Positions 48,901-61,971 of a DNA stretch of 64,000 nt are shown here, one piece after another. How positions within the stretch are numbered: the first letter of the stretch is position 1; the number at the start of each line of letters is the position of its first letter. Under the pieces are notes generated by a model. It ran no database searches and was not told where the DNA came from. It saw nothing but the letters and a program-made list of their open reading frames with translations. Made by a program: the position numbers and the translations under genes. Source of the stretch: Muricea muricata (taxonomy: Eukaryota > Cnidaria > Anthozoa > Malacalcyonacea > Plexauridae); the NCBI GenBank assembly GCA_963855995.1, contig OY979717.1, positions 18,524,460 through 18,588,459 on the forward strand. Direction: 5' to 3'.

Positions 48901-51900
48901 AAATTGAGGCCAGCTAGGTTAAGTTTTTGTCAGTTCCGAATTAATCTACCCACCTCAAATAGTCAGCCTTACTTTAAACTGAGGCCATTAAAATATTCTA
49001 TTTACCATTTTTACCAATTTAGATGAAAAGAAAAATACCAAAAATTTTTAGAGGAAATTTGCGAAATCGCAGATTTTTTGTATTTTCAGTATTTCTCTCT
49101 TGCTCAAGGTGGCTCGATAGTCTAAATCATGACACATTGAACTTCTTTCGCCATAGGATCTTTTATAGTTCGCATGTAAAGCTTAGTTTAGTTCATTGCA
49201 TAGCTCAACTGGTTGTCGTAATAATTGGAAAAGTTTTATTCATGTACCGTCCGTATGCCTAGAGACATTGTCATGGAAAAGGTGTGGAGTTTATGCAAAT
49301 AAACTTATAATTAGAATTGAGTTCAAACGGGAAACATGATTTCTTTGTCGGGCTAGGCAAACTTTGAAGCAACCCTTTTTGAAATACAGAGGACAATCAA
49401 CAGTGCTATAGAGGAGTGCATGCAACGACCTAAAATGAAACTCTAACATTCACTATAAATACTTTATGATGAAGATTTCTAATGACTTCTGACTATCGAG
49501 CCACCTTAAAGTTTTGACATTTTCTCACTGATACACGACCCAGTCTTTGACGTCAAGCATTTCAACTGTAAACTCAGAAAAACTGAATCAAACTGGCTTC
49601 TATCCTTATTGTTCACGTTTACTTGTAGAGAAACTTTAACATGTAACACTTACATGACAAACCAAAGAACTCTGAGAAGAACACTTAAAGAGAATATATA
49701 CCGTACGAGAAGCTCCACTCAAATGAAACATATTGTGCACATTATACAGTACTGCCATTTATTGCGAAGTTAACCAACCTCCTGTCTGTGTCCGACAAGT
49801 TTTCGTTCGTTTGTTTCAGAACTTCGTAAATCCCGCTGTAATATTGATCGATCTCTACTGCCAGAACATAAAAGTTCTCCATTCCAAGCTATCGCTCCTG
49901 GAACATCAAAAACACATAAAATAACATTTCATTCTTCCATTTTGACCGTCCTTCTTTCCTTAGGCATAACGGAATGGGATGCAATTTAAAAACTTCTATA
50001 CGAGTAACACTACAAACATTACTTGGACCCGAGAACATAGCACCAAGATACATAAAAAACCTTGATTGGGGACGGTTTTATGAAAACAGTTAAACTTAGA
50101 TAGTGAATAAGTAAAATTTTAAAAGCACTTTAATTTACATCTTGAACCTAACCGAATTTACCAGTTTTATGGAACGAATGTGTAGTTCTATGTAATTGAT
50201 CTTCTCAGGTTAAAAAATAGCATATCTGTCCTGCAATGCACAAATTCATTTACATTTTCGACTTATCCACCGGCTGTTTAAGCTAAACGTCTTTGCTACA
50301 ACAGGCCCCTGATGCTTAAAATGTGGCCAATGTAAAATACAATTTTGGCGTCGTGACGTAAAATGCATATTTTATTTATGATGATACCAAAGTATCTGAA
50401 GAACTAAACAACTTTTGATGTAATTGTATGTTGCAATTGCTCACCAACTCGCGCCGTGTGTCCTTCTAAAGCCCGCAGTTTCTTCTGAGCAGTGGCGTCC
50501 CAGATTTGAACAAAACCTCGGTGGGTACCAACGGCTACGTGACCAGTCTATGTGACATAGAAATTGAATTTGAGAACTTAATTAATAAAATTGATAATAT
50601 TTTGTGGGAGAGATAACAGCCTAACAGCGGCTGAGTATTTAATGGAATGTAAATTTGAGCAGTACATGTCAGCACACAGTCACTATATGGCACCAGGTAT
50701 CCAATACTTTACCACAAGTACGACAAGGGGTTGGCGGGTTTTAGGAAGTGGGCATTATTATTTTCCACTTCAGTGGCTCTAGTAGGAAATTGTAGCATGC
50801 TTCATAATCCTCGTGTCTTATGCTTTATATTCCCAAGCGATTATTTAATGTATCGGACGTACGTAGCACAGTTCTGTGTCTATGACGCACTGTTGTGTGA
50901 ATGATACTAACAACAATGCAACTAAGATGCCTTAGTCACATGGTTGGCTTAGTTGCCGTGGATATTGATGATCCAGATTTATCACATACTTGTGCCTTTA
51001 TCAGGGCGATAACAAGGGTGAATATTAACTAGGAATCCAAGGACATTGCAAACTGTTGTAAATTTATGCTGAACTGGGAGCCTAACATTAAATATTATAT
51101 CATATCATACTGGTATTCCAAAAAATCCAAAGTTATGCTATTCATATCTTCATATTTATGCTACATGCTACATATTAATTTAATACATAATAAATACGCC
51201 AAAACAAAGACAGTAGCCTGTAGCTATATATACTGTGTCTATTGTTATAAAAAAGTGATCTACTTCGGATCACAAGGAAAAATGTCCAAAACGCCTTCCC
51301 AAGATGAAACCAGTCATGATAGAATGGAAAATCCATTTACGTTTGTCCAAATTTTGATCAAACGATACATAGAAGTCAAGACGTGTTGGAATACGGTTAC
51401 TAAAAGAGTTCTACTTATCGCAGATAAGACGAACCCTGGATGTGTAGTAATCGCAGACACCCCCGGAAAGTTTACACTATCATCCCTGAGTCATGTGAAT
51501 TTTCCCGACTCATTATAATATATATCGCAAACTTTCGAAGAAAAAATTCTTTGTGCCGTGATATCATTTTTTGTCCCGCTGTCAAAACAAAGATGGCGTC
51601 CAAACAAAAATATTTTGTCATGGAAGGCCAATAATACAGCTATAAAAAGATAAGTTATTCCTGGTTTGTTTTTGTAATGTTCTACCTGTTTAACGTATTT
51701 TTTACACACCCTGATAAAGGCACAAGTATGCGATGAATATGTTATCACATTCGAGACTCGCTTATATATTAAGTTTTCTTGCTCTCGTTACGATATCATA
51801 TTTTGATATCGTCCCTCGAGCGATAAAACTGATATCACCTCGTCCCTTATGTGATAACCAATACATAATATTCGTGTAATCCAGTTAACAGTAAATATTG

Positions 51901-54900
51901 GTTATATGTCATATATAAGTCTTAAAATAATGATACTAAAAATAACTTAAGTGTTCTAAGGTGTTCTTCCTAAGTGAAAAAACTTACCCTTTCCGCCCAT
52001 GATACAGATGTAACAGAATCACTATCATCGGATAGATCACAAAGCTTCGTTACCTGTGACGATGTTCATAAATTTGAGTGAGATAAACCACAACATATTA
52101 ACTGCAGTGGGTCGGTTGTTCAAAGCTGAGTCAGCGCTAATGCCAGGTGAAAGAACTTTTTTATTTGATTGTTCTGCGAATTTTACACTTAAAATCTGAC
52201 TAGGTTTGATCTCCATGCATACTTCACGAGAGAAGTAATCATTCAATCAAGAGGTTACCGAGAGGTATTCCAATACCCACCTGGCTGGTACACGCACTCC
52301 ACAGATAAACACAAGTTCCTAAACCAACACTAAGAATATTTTGTTGAGACCAGTCGACTAAATTTAGATAAAAATCATCCTAAAATAAAAACAGACATTA
52401 AAGTACTTATAGATCGATTATATTAAAAACATATCAATTTCAAAAAATGTCATTTTACATAAAAAGATATCAAAAAAATTACATACATTAGAGCGTGCAT
52501 GGCATATATTTATTTACGTTCGCCACATGCAAAGGCATGTCCAGTCCACAACAGCGTGACCTAACCCACCCTGTCAACTTTCTCTGTGGGAGGAAACCAC
52601 AGTATTCAGACGAAACGCTGAAGCGTTGAATTTCATACGAAGACTGGGCTTGGGTGAGATTGAGAAACGAACCCGCGATCTATAGAGATGAAAGGCAAGG
52701 GTCTAACCATTTCCCCACCCACAATTACAGCAGAAACCATTGTAGTGGTTGACATGTATTGAATAAAAAATCCACAAATGATTCGCAGTCGAACGACAAG
52801 TGTATACCGATTCTTGATGGTTATTTGTTCATATCCATGCTAAACTACTTTATAAAATAATCATCGATGAACAGTTTCATCATAAAGTCAATTTTTGGTT
52901 ATAAACCATACATCCGTTTCATCGTCTGGCGCTGATAAAGCATTTCAAAGCATTTTTACGCATAATTTTTACACTTTGATCGAGTGTTGTCCTGGCAAAA
53001 TTGATTTTATATTATGATGGCCTCAGCAAGTTAGCAATCTTACAACTCATAATACAATTCGTTTGATTTCGATATCGGTTCTAAATTGTTGCGAAATGGT
53101 TTACCTGTAATTCAGGAGCGTCTAAAACTTTAAAAGGAACCTTAGATATTTTTCGTGTAGCCTGTCAGATAAAGAGAAGAAAATAAATGTTATATAGAAA
53201 AATGATTTTCAAAAATGAAAACGGTAGGTAGTATCGGTACGGTTAGTATGTGTATGGGACTCGGTGACCATGGGAAGCTTAAGCACAGTACAATCAGTTA
53301 CTGGGCTGCGTAAGCAACAAATATATATTACTACACAACGTTATAATTATCTGCCGTTAAGGTTTACCTTCCTAGGCGAACGTAGTAGGTTGTGGCTAAA
53401 TCAAACAAAAACACATCTCATTTAATATCACTTCACATGTAAAAACTTTATGCATGAATTGTTACAGGCAATCATTATTCAGTTAATTTACAGCAATATA
53501 GCAATTTTGAAAACTAATTTTTCACACTGGTCATTGTGTAGTGTGTGTTAGAAAGTCACCCCAACACGTCTTAATATCAGTCGTAAAAAACAAGAATTTA
53601 AGGATGTCATTGATTGGCAAAACATTCTCTGCAAAACGTAGAAAGCGTTTTATAAAGCCGGTTTTCTACTAGAGAATATTTTCGTGCGAAGCGACTTTAA
53701 TTTTTCAACTTTCGACTGGAGCCACATGGAATTAATAATTAGATTACGAGTTCGAGATTTCTATGTGGTGTTTCCATGCGGTGTTTCTATCAACTATTGC
53801 CACATAGAAATCGACAGCAAGAAATCTAGTTGTTTTAGCTGGATCAGAAATAAAACCAATTTTTAAGTTAATTTGTTAAAACAAATACCACAAATTCTCT
53901 TTGAATTGGAAAAAAATGCGCTAAGAAAATTGTTTTGCTATCTATCGAGGAACAGATAGTGAGTGAAATGGCTGATCAAATAACAGCATATGCAATAGTA
54001 TCCTAGAAAGAAAAGTCACTTTGCGCGAAAAAAAATCATTGTTGGAAAACCGGCTTAAATTCGGAACGTGTATCCTAGAAAACATTATTTAACGCATTCT
54101 TATTGGTTACTCCTTGTGACGAGATCCAGATCACGATTTATGCTGAAAGCTCGATTAGAAAGAGCCTTTAAGGTCTATCATTACATTAAATTTTCTATTC
54201 TCATTGCCAAATTCGACCAGTGCTAGGACTAAACCGGTATGGTAGCCGGCACGCATCACGTTTAAAATAAAACAAAATACTGTTTACATCAATGCATATT
54301 ACTGTACCTGTTTTTGCTAACGGGCGAAAGCGAATACGATTTACCATCAAATTCTGATCGTTTTATCCTTTTCGCCTGGAACTGTGAGATACACACGGAA
54401 AATTAAAAAAAATACTTTAACGCACAGCGGGAATATGCTGTAGATAGGCATTACGAAACTTTATCCTCTTTTTTAAAGAGTTGCATAAAGCGTTCAAATT
54501 TCCTCCGGGCAACATTTTCAAGGTTTGAAAACCTTCCTCAAAATGTTGTAAAGTTGGGCTTTCAAAACTGAAAATGAGAATGAATCTTGAGAATGAATCA
54601 ATATTTTTCAGAAAGAAGGCATGATTTCTGGAGTAGATATCTATTAATTTTGGTTTATGTTAGTGTGTGGATATGAAACCTTCCTCACTGACTGCCCATT
54701 TTGCAAACCTTCCTCACGGGTGGTACCCGCATACCCGTGGCTTTTTTGCAACTCTGCTTTTTTATACTTTTACTTTTCCTAGACTGGGCAACGGAGAAAA
54801 CATTACAGATCTGTTGGGTGTGGTCACCAAATAATTCTTTGAAACATTGACGGGGAAAAAGTCATCGAAAAAATGCCATCTATATAGAACAGTTTCACGC

Positions 54901-57900
54901 ATCCCTATATAATTGTATTGCATTTTCGTATTTCACCAGCCACAATGCGACATTGAACATTTATTTACTGGGCGCGAGGGAAAGAATACGTTTTGTGATC
55001 CCGAGACGTTGTGATGGTCGAGGGATCACAAAACATACTGCTTTCCCGAGGGCCCAGTAAATAAGTGTTTTATTAATATATCAAGTGTCAAAGTGAACGA
55101 CAGTATTAAAAAGATAAAAACTGTTTTTATTGAACAAAATGATATCGCCGCCGGACATTAATACGCGGGCATTAATACTTTAAATGCCCTCGCAGACCTC
55201 GTGCGGTCAACAGTGAATTTCATGACTTTCACGTGATCCTCTTTTAACCTAACTTGATGTATAATAATATGTATTCTTAAATCTTCGGCCGCGATAAATG
55301 AAATTTCGCCACGTGTTTTACTTTCAGGTTTTAGTTCCTTTCATTTCATACAACAATTAGTGTAAAGGGAAGACCTTAAATGCTGACCTTTATATGTCGA
55401 TGTATCTGGGAAAAGTTCCGATCAATTTCTCTTCGTGTGCCACCCCAGCCATAAATAATGAATGATCCTATACTTAGCTGTATGAAAATTCTTACACATA
55501 GAATTATGGAAATGTTTTAGTTTACAATCTAATATATTTAATGTAATGCAATATATTTAATGTAAGTCTTCTGCCGTGCTTTAAGCTTTAAGCAAATAAA
55601 AATAACATGAAATGAATTAGCGTACGCGTCCGCATCTTCTCATTTACAGTACCTATTACCAAATGAATACAAAACCGACAGTCTTATAGCAATGTAAATA
55701 CTGCCTGACAATATCTTGCACGCAAAAATTCGACGATGACAACGGGCAGTTGCATGGTTTCTTACCTGGAACAGATTTCTTGCGCAGCTAGATTTGGGAG
55801 TTGCGCGATTTTCGTTGTTGACAGAAGATCCTTGGGCATCCTGGTAAAATAAGATGAAAATAAAAAGTAAATATCAAAGTAAGAATTATATACACATGGA
55901 TATCAACTATAGAGTAAAATCAATACAGAGCACCAACACAATTCCAAAGCAAGAACATTAGAAAATACAAAAGCGTGATATACCTCGAATTTAATTAAAT
56001 TACATCACCAAAAATTAAAGGCACAATGGATATCCGGTTTACGCTAATTTTCATATCACAAATGACTGGTAAAAAAGTCTATGGCCTACAATTTTTACTA
56101 AGAATTATATTATGTAGAATAGTCATGACAGTTGAGTACAGTTTGTGAAGCTTCTACAACAGCGCAGGTATAAATTTTGAAAAACATTGTTGGCATTTTT
56201 GGTCTGACTGGATATCTCTAGGAGGTTCTACCTTGTTTACTTTGTCAAATCAGTTCAATGCATACTTCAATTCTGCAATTACGTATTAAAATCTTCCACT
56301 ACACATTTATTGTATTTAATTTTATAAGTGCACAACTTAGAATATTTGGAATAAAATCGTTATTCATTATTCAACAATGTCAAGTTACACTTTAGTTACC
56401 GTAAGTTTAAATTCACGTACGAAATATTTTAACGTCTTTTTAAAACGCCTTAATTTTTGTCAATGGAAACTCGATCAACCCGATTTAATGCTCATGTGCC
56501 GAAATAGCAAACGCTATGAAAAACAGATACCTTCAAATCATCTATTTCTGTACCAAGTAGTTCGTTTTTTAACAAACAGTTATAAGCATGATTCTCTACA
56601 AAAATACATAATTTAAGACTGTTCAGCATGGTTGGAATTCCGTATAGTAAAAAACTGCTGGACCAAGCATGCATTTTTTGGCTAATATCAGGGTAATATC
56701 GATTAACATTAGCTTAATTCCTGGACCTTCTTCTGTCGTGTTATTCTGTTATTGACAAGTACATTCTTATACCATATGTACATTCTCATAGTAATTACAA
56801 CACAATCATTACACGTCTCCATGAATTGATTCAATAACCATTTACGATCGAATCTACTGAGAGATCTTACTCTGGCGTATTGTTGTCACAATACGGGTCT
56901 GCAGGTTTTCCATAAGGCCGTTGTTCTCACCGCCGAGCCTCCATTTAATGCAAGAGAATGTGTTTTGTCAATGCGAGGTTAAATTTGGTGGTAAGGACAA
57001 TGGCCTTAAAGGAAATCCGCATAAGACCAAATATTCATTAACTAAAATTACCTTTGGAATCTGGGCTTGTTTCCCTAAAAGGTAAATAAGGTAAAGTAAT
57101 TCAGTCATTTTTGGCATCAGAAATTCTTCAATTGAGAATTATCAAAATAACATCGCTACATATAATGTATATTGCCTACAATACACAAAGCCGGTGATTT
57201 TATTCGCTTGTGATTAAGGGATGTTTGGTATAACAATACACCGTAAATATCTGTATTGAATCCAATATCAGTATATTGGTACGACTTAAATTTATACCGA
57301 TGTACCGACATTTCCGAAAAATCCGTAATTTTTCGGCATACCGATACGATATCGGCGATTTTGCTTCATCGCACTACAAAGACGGGTTTTCAATAGTTTG
57401 AAATGAACTGAATATGACTGAAATTCCAGCTAAGGAGCTTCAGCTCTGTATCAGGGACTGTATTTTCACCTTTCAAACGGTGAAATATTCACATTGAGCA
57501 ATGTTTTTCTTTGATTACAAGGCCAAAAAGTCAGCATACCTATACTATCGGTACAATATTCATACCGACACCGAAAATTTCTCATACAGAACATCCCTAT
57601 ATTGTGATTATTTTCATTTCAGTTAACAAAAATCTTTAAGTATTTCGTAACTTAATGTGGAGCATTTTTCAGTTGAAGTACGTTTTTGAAACAATACAAA
57701 ACGAGTTGTTACAATTCTTCGTCTGAATTAAGAGGCGTCTTTAGCCTAATCCCAGGAAAGTTAACTGAGATCGGGTGTAAATAATCTCAAAACAAACCTG
57801 GTCACTGGGCTACTCTTGGTGCTATCGATATTTTCCTGTTGCAAAGTAACAAAATGTATTAGTAAGTGTAGTAATATAAAATGCATGCAAGTTTAAAATT

Positions 57901-60900
57901 CATACTCAAATTGTTAATGGCAAAACCACCTTTCCCAGAAAGGATTACGATAGCACTTTTTCAAGTGGAAGATTACAACACATGCACTCGAAATTGTTTT
58001 ACAGCATAAGACTCATAATGAACCTCCGTTTGGCAAAAGAAACGAGGGTAACAAGACAAATTTCCATTGTTGGAGAAAGTGTGGCATTAGATGATTTCTA
58101 GAATATCTAAACACCCTGCTATCTTCAGGGAAGCTATGTACCAAAAACGAAGTAAAGTACTGTAAAGGCCGCTTTCCACTAGGCGGAATTTTGAGCGCAG
58201 AGCGACATTTTCGGTGCGACTGAAAAAATTAACTGCCTTCAACTTTTGTGGCCGCACAATTTTGACAGGAAATTCCGTCTAGTGAAAAACAGGCTGGACT
58301 GTACATATTTTAAACCAAGAGATTAAAAACCTGAATGCAGAGTGTAGCTCTGAACCATACTTGAAAATTCAGCCAGTTCAGGGTATTACGATAAATAAAT
58401 AGTAAATGCTGCTGGAACTCAGGTACAAAATTTTATTTAATAAGTGTACCTGCAGTAAACTAAATCCAACTTCCCAGTTTGAGCCTGCTCGACTGGGGAT
58501 GAACCTGGGAAAAGAAAAACCCGCAGTGATGTTTATATTCGTTTGTTTCTTATACTCATTCACTCTTTATTAAATAATTTATGTGATCTCGGCGTGACTT
58601 AATGACCCCATGGCTTATGCAGCGCGTGATTATGTTCATCAATAGCTAATATCTACACTATCAGAGATCCAAACAGCTTGCTCTAAGAAACAATAGCGTA
58701 ACGGTTACTGCAAAAAATGTGAAAAATCACGTTACTACGTTAAAAGAGACATAGTTCGATTTCGGAAAAAATACACTAACGTGTGACGCTAATCACAACC
58801 ATAGATGCATTTCGCCTGTTCTTGGGTATCGATTTTCAGGGTCGATCTCTACATATGTACGAAGACATCGAGCTAAGGTTCCCTTGAGTACTTTACAAGA
58901 CCTTTTCACCTGCGTGCATTCTATCCAAGGTACTATTAAACGTCCTCTGGTCATCGAAATATACATGATCTATATACGTTGTATTATGCATCAAACAACA
59001 TCGCAAGTACCTAATACTACTTAAAGTAGTTTCCAAGCCCTAGAATAATTTATGGTAGAGTTGCAAATATGAAATGGAGTTTCACACGTGGAGTACACCT
59101 ATTTTTCTCAACAAGTACTGAGAAGCCCAATCTCATTCATCAGTTTTCATCCATTCTTCGCTTAACTTTATACTCACTGGCTTATTTTAAAGCTGCAATG
59201 TTTTTAACATTTTTGCGTCCACGTGACTACAGCGATAAATTTCTGGGTGACTGACCGTACTGGTTGGTCAATAAATGTGACGTACATATTTTGAGGTCAC
59301 AATCTCACATGATCGCTCAACGATGTTTTCCAACATAGCGACAAAGTTACTTGTGACCAGGGTTTTTAAACGTCTTTTCCTGTATCCATTTTGACAGAAA
59401 AGACTGAAATAGGTGAAACTCTAGGGTGTCTGGGCTCTTGAAATGCATGACAAGAACGAGTCATGGTCAACGACTGTGTCTATATAATGCGTAGTTTTTC
59501 TTGTCGTGTGAAATGATTCCTAACCAAAATTTCTTCATTCTCGAGTTTCCAACTGAAATATAATTTCTATCCTGAGCAATTCACTCATGGTAAAGACTTA
59601 ATTTGAACTGCCATCGGTGAAAAGATTGAGTTTTAAATTTCGATTCAAGATTGATTTTTGGAAGCTTCATAATGCTAGAAACATCTTCAAATTATACATA
59701 TCAACTAATTTTCCTTAGTCGGCAGTTAATCTTTTTTCAACATTTTCACAAGTGCAGGATATCACCTTTAAAAAGTCGATCCCTGTGAGGGGGGGGAGGG
59801 AGGGGAGGAGTGGATTTTTCAATTAAAAGGGTTTTAATACTGTACAGGTCAAAACTATGGGGGAAATTATGATGATGATGGTACTACTAACAGTATGCTG
59901 AATTACTTTTCATACTGGATTAATTTTCACATTATGGAAAAAAGGCAGAGTTTACACTACACCATTTCAGTTTGCTTAGATCCACCCCTTTCTCAATTAC
60001 CGTACCATTGAAGTAAAAATCAGAAAAATTGTGGTGCTCCGATTCAGTCTGGTATAGTAGAACAGAGGCCCATGCTGCAGCACTTTTCAAACAAGTACTT
60101 TGTACATCATACTTTCTACTAACACTTTGAGCAATATTTACTGTTTAGAGTCGAAACTATACTAAATCAATGATAGTGAATGTGATACATAACTTGATAC
60201 AAGGGCTAGAATTATAATAATTAAATATGAAATATAGCATATCAATAGTTACTTAGAAATATGGCATTAGTATTTTATAACATTGGCTTCACCTGTCACT
60301 GTAAACATCTTTTCGTGGTGACCGATAAGGTGAAAGAGCCTGCAATTAAAAACTCCCAAGGTTACAAAAACCTCATACTCTAACTGACAACATTTCAATG
60401 ATGAACAAATAATAAAATGTTGTTTTTGTAATTGTACCACGTCCTCTTTGAATCTCTTAAGCTAGATTTCTTCCCAAATATTCCACAATTGCAGACTCTA
60501 AGGTACCTTGCCCCATTGCAGAACAATTCTGGAAATCTGTTTGTTGAAGCCCCTCTAATATCTGTCATTATACTACATGCTTGGATATAACTCAATCCAC
60601 CCTTTTTGAGGTTTGACCGACGGGGGGTAACACGTGTAGTAATTCGAAATAGTCGGACAAACAACAAGCGTCGCGTTAATACTTTTGTATACGAGGAACC
60701 ATTGATTATCAATAATTTTAGCGAAATTTACTTTAAAGGGCAAAATTCTATCAAAGCATGAATAGTACTTTGGAGCGCAATCATTTTGAGAAAATGTCGC
60801 TTCTGACTTGAAACGATATTTAAAAGCGCGAAGCGTTTTAGTAACTGGATATCTTAAACCAGCATTAGTTGTGATAGCGAAATCCGTCAAAAAAATGTTG

Positions 60901-61971
60901 ATACCTGTCTTAGACTATGCAAAATCAAAAGAGGAGAACAAGTTGATTTCATGGTGTTGAAATAGAAGATCCGCTATCTTCAGCGCACGAATATGTAAAT
61001 GGTTTTAACGCATCGCCGCCATTCGGTCTTTTCGATATTTTTAACCATCTCTTATACAGTTCCACAGAATATGATTAACAAGAGCTTGCCGCATACAAAG
61101 CATTTGATGACTATCGTCTTTTTGAAGAGGGATATGTAATTGAATATTAACAAAGCCATTAGCCAGTGTGATATGGTTGACCATGGTGAATATGCGTACA
61201 AAACACGCATATATATGCGTATACAAAACGCGCATAGATATGCGTCCAAAACACGCATACTGTATAATTATTACATGGGTGTTTTGTATGCATATACACG
61301 CGTCTAAAAGACACATATATATGCGTTTAAAGTGTTTAGTGAAAAATAATACATTGGATTAGAGGCCATATATCATGAACCCATTTTGAAACAAATGGCC
61401 AACCATAGTGTTAGAGTGCATTTATATGTGGGTACTGTCTAACCTTTTCACGGCTTGCAATAGCAGGAATAGGGTCAGGGTGGGCCATTATTACCAATAA
61501 AGTTCAATCCACAGATATAAGAATGTTTCGTGCAAACAAAATTGTCGCCCCGACAACATGCCCTTATCCATGCTTCTCGTCGTATTTTCTCTTTTTTAAA
61601 AGACGGGAAATGGTAAAATTGAACACATTTTCCTTCAGAATTTATTAATCTTTCTAGGCAACGCGAATCACTATTGCAAGTGCCCCACGCACAGTGTTTA
61701 GCCATTTTCTTTCTCAGTCGAACTACTTAATATTTGTATGCGCAAGTACAATGAGAACGCAATGTTTGTCCGACTGTTTCGAATTACTACACGTGTTACC
61801 CCCCGTCGGTCAAACCTCGAAAAGGGTGGATTGAAGCATCACAACAACTATATACTGTTTCAAATTAGGTTGATTTGCAATCTACTGCAAACTTACTGGA
61901 GATACTGGAGATGACTGTGGACTTATACCATGTTGCTGCAGTAACAGACGCTTTTCATATTCTGGATCCAT
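45956..61971 (-). CDS. FZR1: APC/C co-activator FZR1 (Cdh1/fizzy-related)
   Basis: Brings substrates to the anaphase-promoting complex in late mitosis and G1. Exons (high to low): 61971-61897, 60339-60293, 58504-58450, 57835-57798, 57074-57052, 56595-56531, 55840-55766, 54375-54308 (or from 54381), 53395-53368, 53161-53105, 52379-52281, 52053-51988, 50547-50445, 49897-49779, 48781-48719, 48533-48441, 48294-48193, 48101-48063, 47589-47485, 47070-46978, 45997-45956. Lengths keep frame throughout, giving 484 codons plus stop, near the human 493-496. Start [11 protein letters not shown]-box DRFIPSRAG spans exons 2-3; NELLG; LLRSPRK and [17 protein letters not shown]; then seven WD40 blades ([101 protein letters not shown]). 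The C-terminus ends in Ile-Arg, the tail that binds APC3. All key motifs are intact, so it should be functional. Another in-frame Met lies three codons upstream. Confidence 0.95.
46311..46322 (+). repeat. Poly-C tract (12 C)
   Basis: Uninterrupted C run in the last FZR1 intron. Confidence 0.9.
48591..48607 (+). repeat. Poly-C tract (17 C), G-run in FZR1 pre-mRNA
   Basis: Lies in the 185-nt intron between FZR1 exons 48781-48719 and 48533-48441; a 17-nt G run in the transcript. Confidence 0.9.
50974..51740. repeat. Possible TIR-bounded element in FZR1 intron
   Basis: atcacatacttgtgcctttat at the left faces its mirror ataaaggcacaagtatgcgat at the right, about 730 bp apart. Between them is a 150-codon + strand open frame (51066-51518) with no recognisable domain. 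The inverted ends suggest a DNA element, but no target duplication is clear. Confidence 0.5.
52505..52735 (-). repeat. tRNA-derived SINE, copy 2
   Basis: On the - strand it has an A-box-like aaatggttaga, a B-box-like gcgggttcgtttctc, then tactgtggtttcctcccaca and gacagggtgggttag. These match the copy at 4098-4262. It is in the FZR1 intron between exons 53161-53105 and 52379-52281. Confidence 0.65.
53654..54056. mobile_element. MITE of the TTTTCCACT family, copy 3, with internal hairpins
   Basis: Ends aaagccggttttctactag and gttggaaaaccggctt are inverted. Inside, agattacgagttcgagattt...gaaatcgacagcaagaaatct and gctatctatcgaggaacagatagtgagt are diverged relatives of the two hairpins at 24991-25230. 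FZR1 intron. Confidence 0.7.
54959..55066. repeat. Inverted repeat with long hairpin
   Basis: atttatttactgggcgcgag and its mirror, then gttttgtgatcccgagac and gtcgagggatcacaaaac, form a stem of about 45 bp with interruptions. FZR1 intron. Confidence 0.75.
57216..57599. mobile_element. MITE with AGGGATGTT ends
   Basis: agggatgtttggtata at the left and cagaacatccctat at the right are inverted. The interior is rich in taccgata-type words on both strands. It is in the FZR1 intron flanking the 23-nt exon. Confidence 0.55.
58164..58295. mobile_element. MITE of the TTTTCCACT family, copy 4
   Basis: Ends aaaggccgctttccactaggcgg and tccgtctagtgaaaaacaggct are inverted; the interior has gagcgcagagcgacatttt. 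FZR1 intron. Confidence 0.7.
60592..61834 (-). mobile_element. DNA transposon with 71-bp inverted ends and a THAP domain
   Basis: The 71-bp ends (60592-60662 and 61764-61834) are inverted copies with one or two mismatches, starting tcaatccaccc and containing tttgaccgacggggggtaac. No matching target duplication is visible. The - strand carries a THAP-like coding segment just inside the right end, and 61160-61330 holds imperfect repeats of atgcgt-n-caaaacacgcat. At 1243 bp it is too short for a full transposase, so it is non-autonomous. It sits within FZR1 intron 1. Confidence 0.8.
61475..61705 (-). pseudogene. THAP zinc-finger domain fragment
   Basis: From Met at 61705 the frame reads [15 protein letters not shown], a [19 protein letters not shown] segment and then [16 protein letters not shown] before a stop. 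The first Cys pair (C5, C10) and the spacing fit a C2CH THAP DNA-binding domain. The final ligand, normally His in C-x-x-H-F, is Asn here (C-G-L-N-F). After GNN, another frame continues with [13 protein letters not shown], the usual next THAP segment, so a frameshift ends the domain early. It is most likely the decayed DNA-binding exon of the surrounding transposon. Confidence 0.7.
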
